A DNA stretch of 56,587 nucleotides from Vulcanimicrobiota bacterium (GTDB lineage Bacteria; Vulcanimicrobiota; Vulcanimicrobiia; Vulcanimicrobiales; Vulcanimicrobiaceae): assembly GCA_027306785.1 (NCBI GenBank), contig DAHUZB010000012.1, forward strand, positions 1 through 56,587, read 5' to 3'. Each line of letters begins with the position of its first letter. The stretch's first letter is position 1. The notes below the pieces were generated by a model, which was not told the DNA's origin, did no database searches, and saw nothing but the letters and a program-made list of their open reading frames with translations. A program made the translations under genes and the position numbers. Positions 42,298 through 50,495 of this stretch are shown here, one piece after another.

Positions 42298-44927
42298 TGG
42301 CAAAAGCGACCGACAACGAGCGCCTGCTGATGGTGCTCGATACCTACGGGCTCGTCTATCGTGCGTTCTTCGCGCTGCCGCCGCTCACCACGACGCGCGG
42401 CGTACCGATCAACGCGGTCTACGGCTTCACGATGATGCTCAACAAGCTGTTGAACGACGAGAAGCCGACGCACGTGATCGCCGCGTTCGACAAAGGTCTG
42501 CCCAAGGAGCGCGTCGAGCTCTTCCCGGCCTACAAAGCGCAGCGCGAGGCGATGCCGGACGATCTCCGTTCGCAGTTCGCGCTGGTGCGCCGCGTGCTCG
42601 AGGTGCACAAGATTCCGGTGATGGAGATCGAGGGGCAAGAGGCCGACGACATCATTGCCACGCTCGCGAGCCAAGCGGAATCGCATCGCGAACGCACCCT
42701 CGTCGTTACCGGCGACTCCGATTTGCTGCAAGTGGTCGACGAGAATACCACGGTGCTGATGACGCGCCGCGGCATCACCGATCTCGGGCGTTACGATCCC
42801 GCCGCCGTGCGCGAGCGCTTCGAACTCGATCCCCGACAGTTGCCCGATTACCGCGGCCTCAAAGGCGATCCGTCCGACAATCTGCCCGGCATTCCCGGCG
42901 TCGGCGAAAAGACCGCGATCAAGCTGATCAAAGCGGCGGGTACGCTCGATGCGCTCGTCGCCGATCCCGCGCTCGCCGGCACCGCGAAGCTGCAGCGCCT
43001 GGTCGAAGAGTACGGCGCGCAGGCGCAGGTCTGCCGCGATGTGTCGGTCGTGCGGCGCGATCTGCCGATCGGCATCGATTGGGATCACCCCTATCGCGCG
43101 CCGAGCGATGCCGAGCTCTATCCCGTGTACAGCGAGCTCGAGTTCAAGACGCTGCTCGCCCGACTCAAGCCCTCGGTCGAGGGCTTGCCGCTCTTCACCG
43201 GTGAGGAGCACCTGCGCGGCTCGTATCGCTCGTACGTCGCCTCGGTCGATCCGCCGGAGTTCGTGAAACTCGCCGACGAGTTGCGCGCGCTCGGCGCAGC
43301 CGAACGCGTTGCCCTCGCCGTGCACGAACAGACGCTGGGCGTCAGCGCTGCCGCGGGGAGCGGCATCGCCTTCGGGCTCTCGGCGCTCGACCACGATGCC
43401 GTGCGCGGCGCGTTCACGACGCTGCTGCACGAGGCGCGGCACGTCGCCGCCTACGATGCCAAACGCCTCACGCACGCGCTGCGCGCGAACGGCATCGCGC
43501 ACGAACGATTCGACGATGACGCGATGCTCGCGGCGCATCTGCTCAACCCGACGCGTACCTTCGCCGAGATTACCGATGCGGCGGCGGAACTGCTGCAGCT
43601 CGGTCTCGACGCCGATGCGGCATCCTACGCCGACGCGACGCTGCAGATCATCGATGCGGCGCATCCCGAACTCGAAGCGCGCGAGCAATTGCGCCTCTAT
43701 CGCGACGTGGAGGTGCCGCTCGCGCCGCTCCTCGCACGCATGGAGGCGAGCGGTATTGCGGTCGACACGCGCGAGCTCGATGTGCTCGCGATCGAGATCG
43801 ACGCCGCGGTCGCGCGCTTGCAACGGCAGATCTACGATTTCGCGGGCGAAGAGTTCAACATCGGCTCGCCGCTGCAACTCGGCAACATCCTCTTCGGCAA
43901 GCTACGGATTCCCGGCGGGAAGAAGACCAAGACGGGCTGGGCGACCGGCGTCGAGATACTCCAAGGGCTGTCGAAGGAGTATCCGATCTGCGCGCTCGTG
44001 CTCGAGTGGCGCGAGGTGACGAAGCTCAAAAACACCTACGTGGATGTCATCCCGCAGATGCTCGATCCGAAGGACGGCCGTCTGCATACGGTCTTCAATC
44101 AAACGTCCACCGCGACCGGACGGCTGTCGTCGACGAATCCGAACCTGCAGAATATCCCGGTGCGCGGCGATCTCGGACGCCGCATTCGCAAAGCGTTTAC
44201 GGCGAAGAGCGGCGACTACGTGCTGCTCGCGGCCGACTATAGCCAGATCGAGCTGCGGCTGATGGCGCATCTGTCGGGCGACGAGGCGATGCGGCGCGCG
44301 TTCGAAGAGGGTGCCGACATCCACGACTTCACCGCGCGGCAGATATTCAATCTCGCCGCCGATCGGCCGGTCGACGGCAATCAACGGCGCATGGCCAAGA
44401 GCGTGAACTTCGGCCTGCTCTACGGGATGTCGGATTTCGGTCTCGCGCAGCGCTTGGAGATCGGGCGTCAGGAAGCGCGCGAGATTACGGCCGCCTATTT
44501 CGCGCGCTTTCCCTCGGTGCAAGCCTACATCGATCGCACGATCGAGGAAGCGCGTCGCGACGGCTACGTGACGACGATCCTGGGCCGCCGCCGCTACATG
44601 CCCGCACTCAGCTCGAGCAACTACATGCTGCGCTCGGCCGCCGAGCGCGAAGCGACCAACGCACCGCTGCAAGGCAGCGCGGCCGATCTGATGAAGCTCG
44701 CGATGGTGAAGGCGGAACGCGCGCTCGCCGATGCCGGGCTCGATGCGACGATGCTCCTGCAGATTCACGACGAACTGATCTTCGAGGTGCGGCGCGAGCA
44801 GGTGCACGACGTCGCGCATCTGGTACGCGACGTGATGGAAGGCGCGCTCGCGTTGCGCGTGCCGCTCGAAGTGACGGTGAAATCGGGTGACAACTGGTAC
44901 GATGTCGAGGCGATGAATGATCTTTAA
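42297..44927 (+). CDS. polA: DNA polymerase I
   Basis: The 876-residue protein starts at GTG. It has an N-terminal 5'-3' exonuclease (about 8-290, 'GQEADDIIATLA', 'TGDSDLLQVV', 'GIPGVGEKTA'), a central 3'-5' exonuclease-like domain, and the polymerase domain with motif A DYSQIELR (Asp647), motif B 'RRMAKSVNFGLLYG' and motif C 'QIHDELIFEV' (Asp825). The central domain lacks the DxE of Exo I (the site reads VHEQ) and the Exo II asparagine, so proofreading is probably lost, as in Taq and Bacillus Pol I. Its role is Okazaki fragment maturation and repair. Confidence 0.96.
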   Translation: MAKATDNERLLMVLDTYGLVYRAFFALPPLTTTRGVPINAVYGFTMMLNKLLNDEKPTHVIAAFDKGLPKERVELFPAYKAQREAMPDDLRSQFALVRRVLEVHKIPVMEIEGQEADDIIATLASQAESHRERTLVVTGDSDLLQVVDENTTVLMTRRGITDLGRYDPAAVRERFELDPRQLPDYRGLKGDPSDNLPGIPGVGEKTAIKLIKAAGTLDALVADPALAGTAKLQRLVEEYGAQAQVCRDVSVVRRDLPIGIDWDHPYRAPSDAELYPVYSELEFKTLLARLKPSVEGLPLFTGEEHLRGSYRSYVASVDPPEFVKLADELRALGAAERVALAVHEQTLGVSAAAGSGIAFGLSALDHDAVRGAFTTLLHEARHVAAYDAKRLTHALRANGIAHERFDDDAMLAAHLLNPTRTFAEITDAAAELLQLGLDADAASYADATLQIIDAAHPELEAREQLRLYRDVEVPLAPLLARMEASGIAVDTRELDVLAIEIDAAVARLQRQIYDFAGEEFNIGSPLQLGNILFGKLRIPGGKKTKTGWATGVEILQGLSKEYPICALVLEWREVTKLKNTYVDVIPQMLDPKDGRLHTVFNQTSTATGRLSSTNPNLQNIPVRGDLGRRIRKAFTAKSGDYVLLAADYSQIELRLMAHLSGDEAMRRAFEEGADIHDFTARQIFNLAADRPVDGNQRRMAKSVNFGLLYGMSDFGLAQRLEIGRQEAREITAAYFARFPSVQAYIDRTIEEARRDGYVTTILGRRRYMPALSSSNYMLRSAAEREATNAPLQGSAADLMKLAMVKAERALADAGLDATMLLQIHDELIFEVRREQVHDVAHLVRDVMEGALALRVPLEVTVKSGDNWYDVEAMNDL

Positions 44928-45375
44928 CCACCTACTGCTCGCACTGCTGGTGGCGGTTGCGCCGACTGCGCTGCCCACCCCGCAGCATCTCCCCACCATC
45001 TCCGTGCAGGCGCCGAAGGCGATGCTCACGCTGCAGGTCGCCGCGACCGACGACGAGCGAGAACGCGGCTTGATGTCGGTGACGAAGCTCGCGCCGCACA
45101 CCGGCATGGTCTTCGTTTTCGATACCGATGCGCCGGTCGAGTTCTGGATGAAGGATACGCTCGTTCCGCTCGACATGGTCTTCGTCGGTGCCGACGGGCG
45201 CGTACGAAGTATCGCGGCGAACGTGCCGGTGGTGCCGACCGATACACCCGACGACGCGATTCCGCGCCGCGTCGGTCACGCGAAGTACGTGATCGAGCTC
45301 GCCGCGGGCGAAGCCGCAAGCGACGGGATCGTGCCGGGTACGATGCTGCGCGCATTGACGCCGCTGCACACGTAA
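44917..45375 (+). CDS. DUF192 family exported protein
   Basis: The 152-residue protein has a signal-like N-terminus (about 1-18) and a DUF192 domain: 'VAATDDERERGLMSVTKLAP', 'GMVFVFDTDAPVEFWMKDTL', 'VPLDMVFVGADGRV' and 'YVIELAAGEAASDGIVPGT'. Family function is unknown; it is usually exported or periplasmic. It overlaps the polA 3' end by 11 bases, so is likely co-transcribed. Confidence 0.9.
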   Translation: MIFNHLLLALLVAVAPTALPTPQHLPTISVQAPKAMLTLQVAATDDERERGLMSVTKLAPHTGMVFVFDTDAPVEFWMKDTLVPLDMVFVGADGRVRSIAANVPVVPTDTPDDAIPRRVGHAKYVIELAAGEAASDGIVPGTMLRALTPLHT

Positions 45376-45412
45376 GCGTCACACGGTCGCTTCGCGCGGC
45401 GTTGAAACGGGC

Positions 45413-45766
45413 ATGAAGTACTCACTCATCGGTGCGATCGCGCTCGGCGCGGCAACGATTGCACTTCCCACACACGCGGGTGCCGCGCAGGAGGGCGGCA
45501 CGGTCTGCGGCCGCGTGAATGCGCCGTCGTCTTACATCCTTTCGCTCGAACTCTCGCCGCAGCACGGCAACATCGTCGTCGCGCACTCCGCGAACGGCGA
45601 AGTCTCGACGCGCGTGAACGTCGATGGAACGTTCTGCTTTCGCGATCTCGCGGCCGAGCTCTACACGGTGACCGCGTTTCCCCAAGCGTTTCCGGGCTAT
45701 TCGAAATCGGTTACCCCGGTGGCCGGCAAGACCGTCACGATCCAGCTCGACCCGCCGAACGGCTAG
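45413..45766 (+). CDS. Exported carboxypeptidase-regulatory-like beta-sandwich protein
   Basis: The 117-residue protein has a signal peptide (about 1-24) and one beta-sandwich unit: 'TVCGRVNAPSSYILSLELSP', 'STRVNVDGTFCFRDLAAELY', 'TVTAFPQAFPGYSKSVTPVA' and 'GKTVTIQL'. The 'DGTFCFRDLAAELYTVTAF' phrase is typical of CarboxypepD_reg-like (transthyretin-like) domains. Two cysteines could form a disulfide. No catalytic role is expected. Confidence 0.78.
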   Translation: MKYSLIGAIALGAATIALPTHAGAAQEGGTVCGRVNAPSSYILSLELSPQHGNIVVAHSANGEVSTRVNVDGTFCFRDLAAELYTVTAFPQAFPGYSKSVTPVAGKTVTIQLDPPNG

Positions 45767-45779
45767 GGGGCGGAACGGC

Positions 45780-45797
45780 CGGGGCGAATTCGCCCCG
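45780..45797. promoter_or_regulatory. 18-bp perfect palindrome immediately before mutM
   Basis: CGGGGCGAATTCGCCCCG is a loop-free perfect palindrome ending four bases before the mutM ATG at 45802. No Shine-Dalgarno lies between, so it overlaps the translation start zone. It could be a protein operator or, in RNA, a hairpin that hides the start. Confidence 0.5.
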
Positions 45798-45801
45798 ACC
45801 G

Positions 45802-46614
45802 ATGCCTGAGCTTCCCGAAGTCGAAACGATCGCCCGCGGCCTGGCTCGCGCGGTGACCGGCAAAACCATCGAATCCGTCGAGATCCGCCTCCCGAAGATG
45901 GCCGTCGCGCCGCCGGGGGTGGATTTCGCGCGTGCGCTCGCCGGGGAGCGGGTTGCCGAGGTCGGCCGCCGAGCGAAATACGTGCTCATCCGCCTTGAAT
46001 CGGGCCGAATGCTGGTCACGAGCCTGCGCATGACGGGGCGCCTGCTCGTCCAGCGGCCGGGCGAAACCGAATTTCCCGGTACCCATGTCGTGCTGTTTTA
46101 TACGGATGAAACGCGGCTGAGCTTTGCCGACGTGCGGACGTTCGGCCGGATGCGCCTGGTGGAACCGGGCGAAGCCTGGGACAAAAGTCTCGGCCCCGAG
46201 CCGCTCTCAGCAAGCTTTACACCGGAAGGCTTTATCGGTATGCTCTCTGGGCGGACAACGCCGATCAAGGCTTTTTTGCTGGATCAGCAGCGCATCGCGG
46301 GCATCGGCAACATCTATGCGTGCGAAGCGCTCTGGGCAGCCGGGATAAAACCCGGGCGCCCGGCTGGATCGATCACGAAACCGGCGGCACGGAGGCTCTA
46401 CCACGCCGTCGTGGACGTCCTCCAACGCGCGATCGATATGCGCGGAACGAGCGTCGACGACTACGTGGATGCCGAAGGTCTGCGAGGCGGATTTCAAAAC
46501 GTCCTCGCGGTCTACGGCAGACTCGGTCAGCCGTGCGCACGTTGCGGATCCCCGATCGTACGAACGGTGATCGCGCAACGCGGAACGTGGTGGTGCCGGC
46601 GATGCCAACGGTAG
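45802..46614 (+). CDS. mutM: Formamidopyrimidine-DNA glycosylase
   Basis: The 270-residue protein begins MPELPEVETIARGL, with the N-terminal Pro and Glu that form the catalytic Schiff base once Met is removed. The helix-two-turn-helix lysine and 'LLDQQRIAGIGNIYACEAL' follow, and a C-terminal zinc finger 'CARCGSPI...CRRCQ'. It removes 8-oxoguanine and formamidopyrimidines and cuts the strand. Its start is preceded by an 18-bp palindrome rather than a usual ribosome-binding site. Confidence 0.96.
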   Translation: MPELPEVETIARGLARAVTGKTIESVEIRLPKMAVAPPGVDFARALAGERVAEVGRRAKYVLIRLESGRMLVTSLRMTGRLLVQRPGETEFPGTHVVLFYTDETRLSFADVRTFGRMRLVEPGEAWDKSLGPEPLSASFTPEGFIGMLSGRTTPIKAFLLDQQRIAGIGNIYACEALWAAGIKPGRPAGSITKPAARRLYHAVVDVLQRAIDMRGTSVDDYVDAEGLRGGFQNVLAVYGRLGQPCARCGSPIVRTVIAQRGTWWCRRCQR

Positions 46615-46643
46615 TTCGCAAATAAAAATTATAGCAAGGTAGG
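46615..46643 (+). promoter_or_regulatory. AU-rich leader and Shine-Dalgarno of rpsA
   Basis: The stretch AAATAAAAATTATAG (46620-46634) is by far the most AT-rich piece nearby and sits just upstream of AAGGTAGGA (46636-46644). The latter is a fair Shine-Dalgarno nine bases before ATC 46653. In E. coli, S1 binds AU-rich leaders and controls its own synthesis; a similar arrangement here is inference. Confidence 0.45.
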
Positions 46644-46652
46644 AACTTCAAC

Positions 46653-47810
46653 ATCTCTACAACTGAAATCGCTCCCGCACTTCACGAGGAAGAAGATCAA
46701 CTCGCGCTGGAGCAGCGTCTGTACGAAGAGTCGCTCAAGGTACTCGACGAAGGTCAAGTCCTGAACGGCATGATCGTTCAAAAAGATAAGGACGAGTTGC
46801 TCGTCGACGTCGGCGGCAAGTCCGAAGGCGTCCTTCCGTTCCGCGAACTCTCGCTCGCCGTCGAGCCGAAAGCGCTCAAAGTCGGCGATATGCTCGAAGT
46901 GATGATCCATCGCATCGACGAGATGGACGGAACGCTCTTCCTCTCGGAACGTCGCGCCCGCGCCCTCAAGACGTGGGAGAAGGTCATCGAAGCGCACGAG
47001 CGCGACGAAGTGATCGAGGCGACGGTCACGCAGGTCGTCAAGGGCGGCGTGCTGGTCGATCTCGGTATGCGCGGCTTCGTGCCCGCGTCGCAGATCCGTC
47101 GCCAGCCGGTCGGCAACCTCGACGAACTCGTCGGGCAGAAGCTCCGTCTCAAGGTGATCGATCTCGATCACAAGCGTCATCGCGTCGTGCTCTCGCAGCG
47201 CCTCGTGCTCGAAGAAGAGCTGCAGGCCAAGAAGCAAGAGCTGCTCGACACGATGGAAGTCGGTCAGATTCGCGAAGGCGTCGTCGTGCGTCTCGCGGAC
47301 TTCGGTGCGTTCGTCGATCTCGGCGGCATCGACGGTCTGATTCACAACAGCGAACTGAGCTACGCCCGCATCAAGCATCCGTCGGAAGTGGTCAAGATCG
47401 GCGACGTCGTCAATGTCGAGATCATGAAGTTCGATGCCGAAGCGAAGAAGGTCAGCCTCTCGCTCAAGCACGCGCTGCCCGATCCGTGGGACGAGCACGC
47501 GGACAAGCTCTACGAAACGAACAAGCTCACCGCGCAAGTCGTGAAGGTGACGCCGAACTATCTCCTCGTCGAGATCGTTCCGGGTATCCTCGCGATGGTG
47601 CCGAAGGGCGAGTTCGATCCGTCGGCGCAGTTCGCCGCGGGTCAGGATGTCGAAGTGACGCTGCTCACGATCAATCACGCCACGCGCCGCATCACGGCGT
47701 CGATCCAGCACGTTGCCGACGTCTCGCCCGAAGAGATCGAAGCGCTTGCGATCGACGATGTCGACGGCCTCGGCACGATCGGCGACGCGGTTCGCGCGAG
47801 TGGGAACTAA
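46653..47810 (+). CDS. rpsA: Ribosomal protein S1, apparently starting at ATC
   Basis: Four S1 (OB-fold) domains are present at about 34-104, 118-183, 204-273 and 290-358 (385 residues if started at 46653). The first in-frame ATG (46770) lies inside domain 1, in 'GQVLNGMIVQ', so the true start is upstream, yet the frame from the stop at 46632-46634 holds no ATG, GTG or TTG. ATC 46653, reading (M)STTEIAPALHEEEDQLA, is nine bases after AAGGTAGGA and gives a normal S1 N-terminus. S1 binds mRNA on the 30S subunit. A single-base error at this codon is the alternative explanation. Confidence 0.88.
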   Translation: MSTTEIAPALHEEEDQLALEQRLYEESLKVLDEGQVLNGMIVQKDKDELLVDVGGKSEGVLPFRELSLAVEPKALKVGDMLEVMIHRIDEMDGTLFLSERRARALKTWEKVIEAHERDEVIEATVTQVVKGGVLVDLGMRGFVPASQIRRQPVGNLDELVGQKLRLKVIDLDHKRHRVVLSQRLVLEEELQAKKQELLDTMEVGQIREGVVVRLADFGAFVDLGGIDGLIHNSELSYARIKHPSEVVKIGDVVNVEIMKFDAEAKKVSLSLKHALPDPWDEHADKLYETNKLTAQVVKVTPNYLLVEIVPGILAMVPKGEFDPSAQFAAGQDVEVTLLTINHATRRITASIQHVADVSPEEIEALAIDDVDGLGTIGDAVRASGN

Positions 47811-47841
47811 GACCCACTAGCATCCTTCGCCGAGTACGCGA

Positions 47842-47880
47842 AAGAGACGCGGGAGTTCGCTCCCGCGTCTCTTGTTATTG
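47842..47880 (+). terminator. Strong intrinsic terminator after rpsA
   Basis: AAGAGACGCGGGAG (47842-47855), loop TTCG, and CTCCCGCGTCTCTT (47860-47873) form a perfect 14-bp stem with a stable tetraloop. It is followed by GTTATT. It lies 31 bases past the rpsA stop. Confidence 0.85.
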
Positions 47881-47899
47881 CTACGGGTGAGGTGATTCG

Positions 47900-48685
47900 A
47901 TGATTCCTGCGCTGGTATTTGCGGCCGCGACGACGGCGGCGTGTACGCTTCCCGACCGTCCGCCCCGTGTCGTCCATAATCGGCAGCCGATCGCGCCCGA
48001 CTCGCCGACGCTTGAAAAAGGCACGCCGCTGAACGTTTTGCTGGCGGTACGCATCGGTGCGGACGGTCGGCTCGAGAGCGTTCGCGTCGCGAAGAGTTCG
48101 GGTGACGCCGACGTCGATAATGCCGCAATCGCCGCGGCGCGCGGATCGACGTACGCGGCCGCGCGCGTAGACTGTCGAGCTATTCCGCAGGAGGTAGCGA
48201 TGCGGTATCTGTTTAGCGGGCCGGTACTGCAACTCAATGACGCGACCCCGGTGCCCGATGCCGCAAGCGTAGCTCCGCCGCACCTGGACGTTCCCGCCGG
48301 TTGGCGCTTTCGCGGAACCTCGAGCGACGACGTCGCATCGTGGACGCGCGGATCGGGGACGCTTGCGGCCTTCGGTCTGGCGGAGCGCGATTCGCTTACG
48401 GAGATCGAGAACGAACGTATGCTCGCGGTCGGCGCACTCTATGCGCGGATCCTCGAACAGCGTACCGTTACCGTCTGCGGCGGATCGCAATGGGCGTTCG
48501 AGATCGTCTATGTGGATGCCGACCGGAATCTCACCGCCGAACTCTACGACGTGACCCCCGCTGCCGGGTATGAAACGCTCTATACCGCGAAGGGCGTCGA
48601 TTCGCTCGATCCCGCGGTCGAACGGATCATGCGTTCGACGTGCGCGCCGCGATCCGGTCCAGGAGCTTCGGGATCCGCTCCTTGA
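47900..48685 (+). CDS. TonB C-terminal-domain protein
   Basis: The 261-residue protein has a short signal-like N-terminus (about 1-16) and, at about 40-100, a TonB-C pattern: 'LNVLLAVRIGADGRLESVRV', 'AKSSGDADVDNAAIAAARGS' and 'TYAAARVDCRAIPQEVAMRY'. The C-terminal half is a separate unrecognised domain ('GWRFRGTSSDDVASWTRGSG') with two cysteines. It has no obvious N-terminal TonB anchor, so it may be a soluble envelope partner rather than a full energy transducer. Its 3' end overlaps the photolyase-like gene on the other strand by 59 bases. Confidence 0.75.
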   Translation: MIPALVFAAATTAACTLPDRPPRVVHNRQPIAPDSPTLEKGTPLNVLLAVRIGADGRLESVRVAKSSGDADVDNAAIAAARGSTYAAARVDCRAIPQEVAMRYLFSGPVLQLNDATPVPDAASVAPPHLDVPAGWRFRGTSSDDVASWTRGSGTLAAFGLAERDSLTEIENERMLAVGALYARILEQRTVTVCGGSQWAFEIVYVDADRNLTAELYDVTPAAGYETLYTAKGVDSLDPAVERIMRSTCAPRSGPGASGSAP

Positions 48686-49847
48686 ACGCAAAAAATCCGC
48701 TCGTCGCATGCGGCCATGCGGCGTCGTCCCATGCGCGGCGAATGCGCGCGAGGCGAATTCCGTCGCGCGCGAGCGCCGCTTCGGTTCGCGCGAGTTCTCG
48801 GGCGATGAGGCCGGTCGGCGGATAGGCCGTTACGACCGTGCGCGCGCCGCAGCCGCGCGCCCACGCGAGCAGCGCATCGCCGTCGACGAGCACGCCGTCG
48901 CAGCGCGCGTCGAAGTGCGCGGTCGCGCGCCGCAGTCCGTCCTCGATCGCACCCGCGCCGAAGCGGGCCGCCGGGCGCTCCGCGCCGGCGATCGGCGGCG
49001 ATGCGAGCGCCGCGACGGCGCACACGTCGCATTCGATGCCGAGGCTTTCCGGATGCAGATCCTCTTCGGTGAGCAACAGTGCTACCGTTTCGTGCGGCAC
49101 GGGATCGGCGGGCGGCAGCGGAACGATCGGCGGCGGCGCACCTTCGTCCGGCAGCGGTCGTGCGTCTTCGCTCAGCAGGCCGCGCGGATCGAAGCGTCCT
49201 TCGGTATACGAACGAATGTTGTCGGCGCGCGCGAGATAGTGTTTGCCGCGTGTCTGCAAGCCCCCGACCCAGCGCCACGAGAGCGTGTTCGAGGCGGGGT
49301 CCGCGTCGAGCAGATGCTTGAAAAAGAAATCGGCGCCGATCTGCCAAGGCAGGCGTAACGTGAAGATCCACACGCTCGCAAACCACATGCGCGCGTGGTT
49401 ATGCAGGTATCCCGTCGCGAGCAGTTCGCGCGCCCACGCATCGAAGCACGCGATCCCCGTCTCACCCGCCGTCGCGCGCTCGACCGCGCGTGCAAGCTCG
49501 CGCTCTTCCGCGAGCCGTGCTTCGAGCGCGATACGCTCGTCGTCGAAACGCGTGAGCACGCTCGGGCGCAATTCGAGCCTGCCTTTCCAGTAGGTGCGCC
49601 AGCAGATTTCTTGGATGAACTTCTCCGCGTTCGCGTAGCCGTGACGCGCGAGCACGGCGGCGAGCACCTCCTCTTCGGTTATCAGGCGACGTCGAATCCA
49701 GGGTGAGAGCGCGGAGACGTTCGCGCGATCTTCGGGGCCGCGGTCCACGTTGCGCTCGCGCGCGTACGTGCGACCGGCGCGCGGGAGAAATGCGGCGAGG
49801 CGATCGAGCCCCGCACGCCGGGTGGGGATCCAAAGCGGTGCGGACAT
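48627..49847 (-). CDS. Photolyase/cryptochrome-family FAD-binding protein, domain-rearranged
   Basis: The 406-residue protein has the photolyase FAD-binding helical domain first (about 10-215): 'LSPWIRRRLITEEEVLAAV', 'EKFIQEICWRTYWKGRLELR', 'GYLHNHARMWFASVWIFTL' and 'LSWRWVGGLQTRGKHY'. The N-terminal antenna alpha/beta domain of usual photolyases is missing. After a Pro-rich linker (about 225-250), the C-terminal part ('GVLVDGDALLAWARGCGART') could be that domain moved to the end. A DNA repair or blue-light role is likely but unproven. The usual photolyase length is about 470. Confidence 0.85.
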   Translation of the reverse strand: MSAPLWIPTRRAGLDRLAAFLPRAGRTYARERNVDRGPEDRANVSALSPWIRRRLITEEEVLAAVLARHGYANAEKFIQEICWRTYWKGRLELRPSVLTRFDDERIALEARLAEERELARAVERATAGETGIACFDAWARELLATGYLHNHARMWFASVWIFTLRLPWQIGADFFFKHLLDADPASNTLSWRWVGGLQTRGKHYLARADNIRSYTEGRFDPRGLLSEDARPLPDEGAPPPIVPLPPADPVPHETVALLLTEEDLHPESLGIECDVCAVAALASPPIAGAERPAARFGAGAIEDGLRRATAHFDARCDGVLVDGDALLAWARGCGARTVVTAYPPTGLIARELARTEAALARDGIRLARIRRAWDDAAWPHATSGFFAFKERIPKLLDRIAARTSNA

Positions 49848-49895
49848 CGCTCCCTACAAGTAGGGCAATCCCGGCCGGGTTTCCAATGCAGAGGC

Positions 49896-50474
49896 ATGCG
49901 GGTAGGACTCACCGGCGGAATCGGATCGGGCAAGAGCGAGGTTGCCCGCGTGCTGCACGATCTCGGCGCGTTCGTCATCGATACCGACGAACTTGCACGC
50001 GAAGCCGTCGCGCCGCATTCCGACGGTCTGCGCGAGATCGCGCGCGAATGGCCGCAGGTCGTCGTCGGCGGCATGCTCGATCGCACCGCGCTCGCGCAGA
50101 TCGTCTTCGGCGATCCGGCCGCGCGCGCGCGGCTCAACGCGATCGTGCATCCGCACGTTCGCCGACTGGCGCTCGAACGCGAGCGCTACGCCGAACCCGG
50201 ACAGCTGATCGTGCACGTGGTGCCGCTGCTCTTCGAAACGGGCTATGCGGAGCTGGTCGAGAAGACGATTCTCGTCGCCGCGCCGGAGGGGGCGCGCATC
50301 GCGCGCGTGCTCGAGCGCGACGGCACCGACGAAGCGCACGTGCGTGCGCGCATGGCCGCGCAGATCGATCCGCGCGACGCGCGCGCACGCGCCGACTATG
50401 TCATCGACAACGACGGCAATCTCGCGCATCTGCGCGATCGCACCGGCGCGGTCTATACCGCGCTCATCGGGTAG
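49896..50474 (+). CDS. coaE: Dephospho-CoA kinase
   Basis: The 192-residue protein has the P-loop GGIGSGKS (residues 7-14), 'GAFVIDTDELAREAV', the CoA-binding 'NAIVHPHVRRL' and 'VVPLLFETGYAELVE'. It catalyses the last step of CoA synthesis, phosphorylating the ribose 3'-hydroxyl. It is 48 bases from the divergent photolyase-like gene. Length is typical. Confidence 0.95.
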   Translation: MRVGLTGGIGSGKSEVARVLHDLGAFVIDTDELAREAVAPHSDGLREIAREWPQVVVGGMLDRTALAQIVFGDPAARARLNAIVHPHVRRLALERERYAEPGQLIVHVVPLLFETGYAELVEKTILVAAPEGARIARVLERDGTDEAHVRARMAAQIDPRDARARADYVIDNDGNLAHLRDRTGAVYTALIG

Positions 50475-50495
50475 CCCGGCTACCGGGAGAAAAAG

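Noticed and set aside
41592-43877. Minus-strand 761-residue open frame across polA and its upstream gene
   Set aside because: Composition-driven antisense frame; both plus-strand genes are clear homologues or have consistent domains.
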